From NCBI GenBank assembly GCA_009784685.1, contig WRBF01000003.1, positions 1 to 64,000 on the forward strand: DNA of 64,000 nt. Reading direction: 5' to 3'. Origin of the DNA: Defluviitaleaceae bacterium (GTDB lineage Bacteria; Bacillota; Clostridia; Lachnospirales; WRBF01). The translations under genes and the position numbers were made by a program. The notes under the pieces were generated by a model. It saw only the letters and a program-made list of their open reading frames with translations, did no database searches and was not told the origin of the DNA. How positions within the stretch are numbered: position 1 is the stretch's first letter; each line of letters starts with the position of its first letter. Of this stretch, positions 62,301 to 64,000 are shown in pieces.

Positions 62301-62712
62301 TATTGAAGTCGTTATCTCGGTTAGGTCTTTCATTCCAAGTTGTACCAACAAGGTCATGTGTTTCATTGCCGGTCCATTGAAAAGCGGCTCCGGTTCTGCC
62401 TGTTTCAGCATCCCAAAGCGCAGGGAACAATTCAACATTTTGCAGGAATTGCTCGTAAATTGTAAGATTATTTGGAGTATCGGCAGGTTCATCTTCGTAA
62501 CCCAAATGATCAACTATTGCTTCCAATTCAAGATCATCATATGCCGGTTCATCTTCGTAATAATAGTCATCATCTTCATGATAATCAATTATCGCACCAT
62601 CGTAAGCGACAAGCTGCGTAATTGCCAATACCGGAGAAGACATACCCAAAAGAGCAGCTAATAAGATAGCCATAGCCCTAAACCACAAGCTTTTTTTATG
62701 AGTCCGTTTCAT
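59389..62712 (-). CDS. Secreted S15/CocE-type alpha/beta hydrolase
   Basis: This 1107-residue protein has a signal peptide ending SSPVLA, then an acidic stretch with many Asp, Glu and Tyr (about 40-75). The S15 (X-Pro dipeptidyl-peptidase/CocE) core follows with nucleophile Ser367 in MAGVSYNGTLP, an Asp in HALNDFNVMPRH and a His in RSGHSGFH. A beta-rich domain about 590-870 fits the PepX_C fold. The last 90 or so residues (from LTTSPADFIRIGETARNSRQ) repeat in the next gene. It probably cuts proline-containing peptides or esters outside the cell. GGGAGG precedes the ATG. Confidence 0.85.
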   Translation of the reverse strand: MKRTHKKSLWFRAMAILLAALLGMSSPVLAITQLVAYDGAIIDYHEDDDYYYEDEPAYDDLELEAIVDHLGYEDEPADTPNNLTIYEQFLQNVELFPALWDAETGRTGAAFQWTGNETHDLVGTTWNERPNRDNDFNIVEEVFIELPIDTDGDGKRDLIRATIRRPVESERVPGLRIPAFLEVSPYRDGTLTLTVVDITRPRFAAPDTSHFTFADVESLLPRAADWPWDRDEAIYWDVDARVWRTGTQAATLDIGVIPAARPAVAPENVVTRGNPVPATGGGGHTNHGGTFAQYMFVRGYAVVATNSVGNVFSDGFTSTGGICETLSSIAAIQWLNGNARAFTCQNAIYEVDATSWSNGMVAMAGVSYNGTLPIAAAATGVEGLGLIIPQAAISNWYYYHRGSGTVMYPGRNNAWHAGFPGEEASDLALLCFTRRGVSAASSLNAIARDIPSFVRFHADTDEGRMLRANADAHWAAMIEAEDIASGNYNRFWDDRNYLATADRITAGIIMQHALNDFNVMPRHFDVFYRAVAEHSNAEMRVVLNRSGHSGFHTHDALFDWQHLWFDHFLNGIPNNALDMPKVQIQSSVTGAYESFDSWPIAGAAYRRYFLTPSWENPTNTTGTLGFAVPESREFTIQDAQNHWNPRWNATAAPAAGSQFVSPAFFDRDGGVGAIVADGTRASRLANWERALFNVNNLGAQSTERLAFVIDIEEDVRMSGTIVASIEAASDRPFGNISAALVEIRPASQGRTFGTGAAGAGAGINTHIVRTIPAHNGVGAINILAPNPPVNPSGNNFWIDYKKLTMGHADIQNPNQTDIITVCDFHTVAEGFEGLTRGRTYMEAGHQNFIPNFYFQSIIPEPGEFNTYVFSFQTMDWEFEAGTQLAIMVFTTDYRYTLTPENPPEVTIRTGANTFVDIPSISPLFVEDELVIEVYENIRGELFDEYGIQEKLEILVPFDAIMDSVQRTEAIESYIRARFNLPSEISIIARLVSSESITETWEIAIGRGATGRIINLDIITFALTTSPADFIRIGETARNSRQWAISFWVTQTFSDISYNRFESSFTLPGANANHRGAYVFGEGHILEGCTILYDIRNNGSNVVTFELR

Positions 62713-62741
62713 AAAGTACCTCCCTATTTTATATACTCAAA

Positions 62742-62773
62742 TTCCCGGTGATTATTATGCATATCACCGGGAA
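62742..62773. terminator. 11-bp perfect hairpin between the two secreted-protein genes
   Basis: TTCCCGGTGAT (62742-62752) and ATCACCGGGAA (62763-62773) pair around a ten-base loop. The minus-strand T content after it is low, so it may weaken rather than stop read-through into the S15 gene. Confidence 0.6.
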
Positions 62774-62825
62774 CGAGTCATTTAAAATTAATAAATATTA
62801 AATTTTACTTTTGGTACTAACCTAA

Positions 62826-64000
62826 CTATCTGAGGTCTAAAGTTACAACATTGCTGCCGTTGTTCCTTATATCGTGTAATAAAGTACGACCTGCAAGTAT
62901 GTGACCTGCTTCAAATGTGAAAGCACCTCTAAAGTTAGCGTTTGGACCTGGTAAAGTAAGTTCAGTTGCAAAACGTCTGGAAGAACCGTCTCTAAACGTT
63001 TCAGTAACCCAGAAGCTAATAACCCATTGTCTTGAGTTTCTAGCTGTTTCTCTGATACTGATGAAATCACCAGGAGTCGTAGTCAATATAGACCTTGAAG
63101 TAACTTCAATATCTGCGCCGTTAGTTATTGGCCAGTCAAGACGAAGTGTTACTGTAGCAATGTCTCCATTTACTTCAAAGTTCCAGAAGTAGAAATGAGT
63201 AAACTGACCGTCTATCTTAAGGTCAAAGCTTGTTTGAGCGTTGTTGTTTGTTACTTCTTGCCCATTATAAACTACGTCGAACTCTACCAAAGCAGGACGA
63301 GAAGGAATTCTCTCTGAACCTGCAACAACCATAGCAGATACCGGTGCTGCGAGAGCCGATATTTCCGCAGTTCTTACTGGTCTTTGTACACCGCCCGTTC
63401 TATGGAACGGATGAGTTTGGTTTTGGAAAGGAGTCATTTGCTCTACAGGAACAGTTCCGAATGCAGGCATTGGATGATGAGGTGTACCACCACGCTGTGC
63501 ATCAATTCCTGTTGCTTGGAAATCAGCCCCGGCAAAGTCAAATCTGTTGTTCGGGAAGTTTGGATTTGACGGCTCAAGGTTAGGATATACATCCCAAATA
63601 TGTGGAACATTCCAAGATACCCATCTTATTCTATTATCAATTTGCGAACCGAATGCTGCGTTATTACGAGCTTCAGTGTATGGATTATGATGCGCAGTTT
63701 CTATGATAGATGCGCCCCATGCCATAAGGTAGCTTGAGCTAGTCCAGTGAGCAAACTCAGGGTTTTGATCTCTAAGAAGTTCCCAATCTTCAAGCATTAC
63801 TCTATAATTAGGGTTACCAACTTGAGGATTGCCGTTTGCATCATTAAACCATAAACCAAGTTCGCCGTTCCAAGAAAGTCTTCTCCATCCTTCAAAGCCC
63901 CATGGGTCGTAACGGAAAAACTCTTCTCTTGTGCTTACAGGTGTCCATACGCCATCGTTAGTGCCTGAGAATGACTCACGCATAGTACCTGCCCAGTAGT
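62826..64000 (-). CDS. Secreted-type protein, 3' part only
   Basis: The frame is open to the window edge (YWAGT precedes the first internal Met), so the gene starts outside. About 390 residues are visible. The N-terminal part (FRYDPWGFEGWRRLSWNG, WFNDANGNPQVGN, IRWVSWNVPHIWDVYP) was not recognised. The last 90 residues (from LTTTPGDFISIRETARNSRQ) are about 65 percent identical by eye to the C-terminus of the S15 protein. Trp/Asn/Gly-rich composition fits an extracellular protein. Confidence 0.7.
   Translation of the reverse strand, partial: YWAGTMRESFSGTNDGVWTPVSTREEFFRYDPWGFEGWRRLSWNGELGLWFNDANGNPQVGNPNYRVMLEDWELLRDQNPEFAHWTSSSYLMAWGASIIETAHHNPYTEARNNAAFGSQIDNRIRWVSWNVPHIWDVYPNLEPSNPNFPNNRFDFAGADFQATGIDAQRGGTPHHPMPAFGTVPVEQMTPFQNQTHPFHRTGGVQRPVRTAEISALAAPVSAMVVAGSERIPSRPALVEFDVVYNGQEVTNNNAQTSFDLKIDGQFTHFYFWNFEVNGDIATVTLRLDWPITNGADIEVTSRSILTTTPGDFISIRETARNSRQWVISFWVTETFRDGSSRRFATELTLPGPNANFRGAFTFEAGHILAGRTLLHDIRNNGSNVVTLDLR

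Overview
The window reads as chromosomal DNA of a low-GC, spore-forming Clostridia-like Firmicute. The evidence is dipicolinate synthase (dpaA/dpaB), SpoIVA, a GerW/YtfJ family protein with its DUF2953 partner, strong AGGAGG-type ribosome binding sites, frequent TTG/GTG starts, and two upstream sites that match the sporulation sigma-K and sigma-E consensus. I cannot name genus or species. No tRNA, rRNA or CRISPR array was seen.

Layout. 0-6 kb: dpaA-dpaB, a P-loop ATPase, and a large secreted GHL10-amidase cell-wall enzyme. 6-11 kb: a complete agr-type peptide quorum-sensing locus. It has an AgrC-like kinase, an XRE regulator, two 46-residue AgrD-like pre-peptides each behind a near-copy of the same promoter, a third copy of that promoter in front of a structured non-coding region (an RNAIII-like candidate), a LytTR response regulator and AgrB. 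11.6-17.8 kb: an HD-GYP response regulator, two FIST sensor proteins and a hybrid histidine kinase in one apparent operon. 18-21.5 kb: spoIVA and an OLD-like ATPase plus TOPRIM-like pair that looks like a defence module. 21.7-29 kb: housekeeping genes (aspS, GNAT, ridA, rnz, tsaD, M55 aminopeptidase) with a RelE-type toxin-antitoxin pair lodged between rnz and tsaD.

29-34 kb: a cluster of three small exported proteins with TasA/camelysin-like N-termini, a SipW-type signal peptidase and a DUF5305 protein, which together suggest a biofilm-matrix or surface-fibre locus. One of these genes has an unusual structured leader. 33.9-35.6 kb: an L-lactate permease and a tiny membrane protein. 35.6-37.6 kb: a TIR domain fused to a DeoR-type sugar-phosphate sensor domain, followed by a HAD phosphatase. 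I know of no description of this arrangement and regard it, with the agr/ncRNA locus, as the most novel content.

37.8-59 kb: mostly housekeeping on the minus strand (alaS, cls, a TPR protein, addA, exonuclease III, gpsA, apt, recJ, fhs, trmL, cheX, gerW, gltS), with a hicBA pair, a decayed MNT-HEPN toxin-antitoxin remnant, and a plus-strand D,D-carboxypeptidase. 59-64 kb: a large secreted S15/CocE-type hydrolase and the 3' part of a second protein; the two share a C-terminal domain. Palindromic miniature elements are scattered through intergenic spaces; two of 162-163 bp belong to one family.

How the parts may work together (inference): the agr locus, the c-di-GMP phosphodiesterase/FIST module and the SipW-dependent exported proteins would together fit a density- and signal-controlled switch between matrix-associated growth and dispersal. 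Nothing in the sequence proves cross-regulation.
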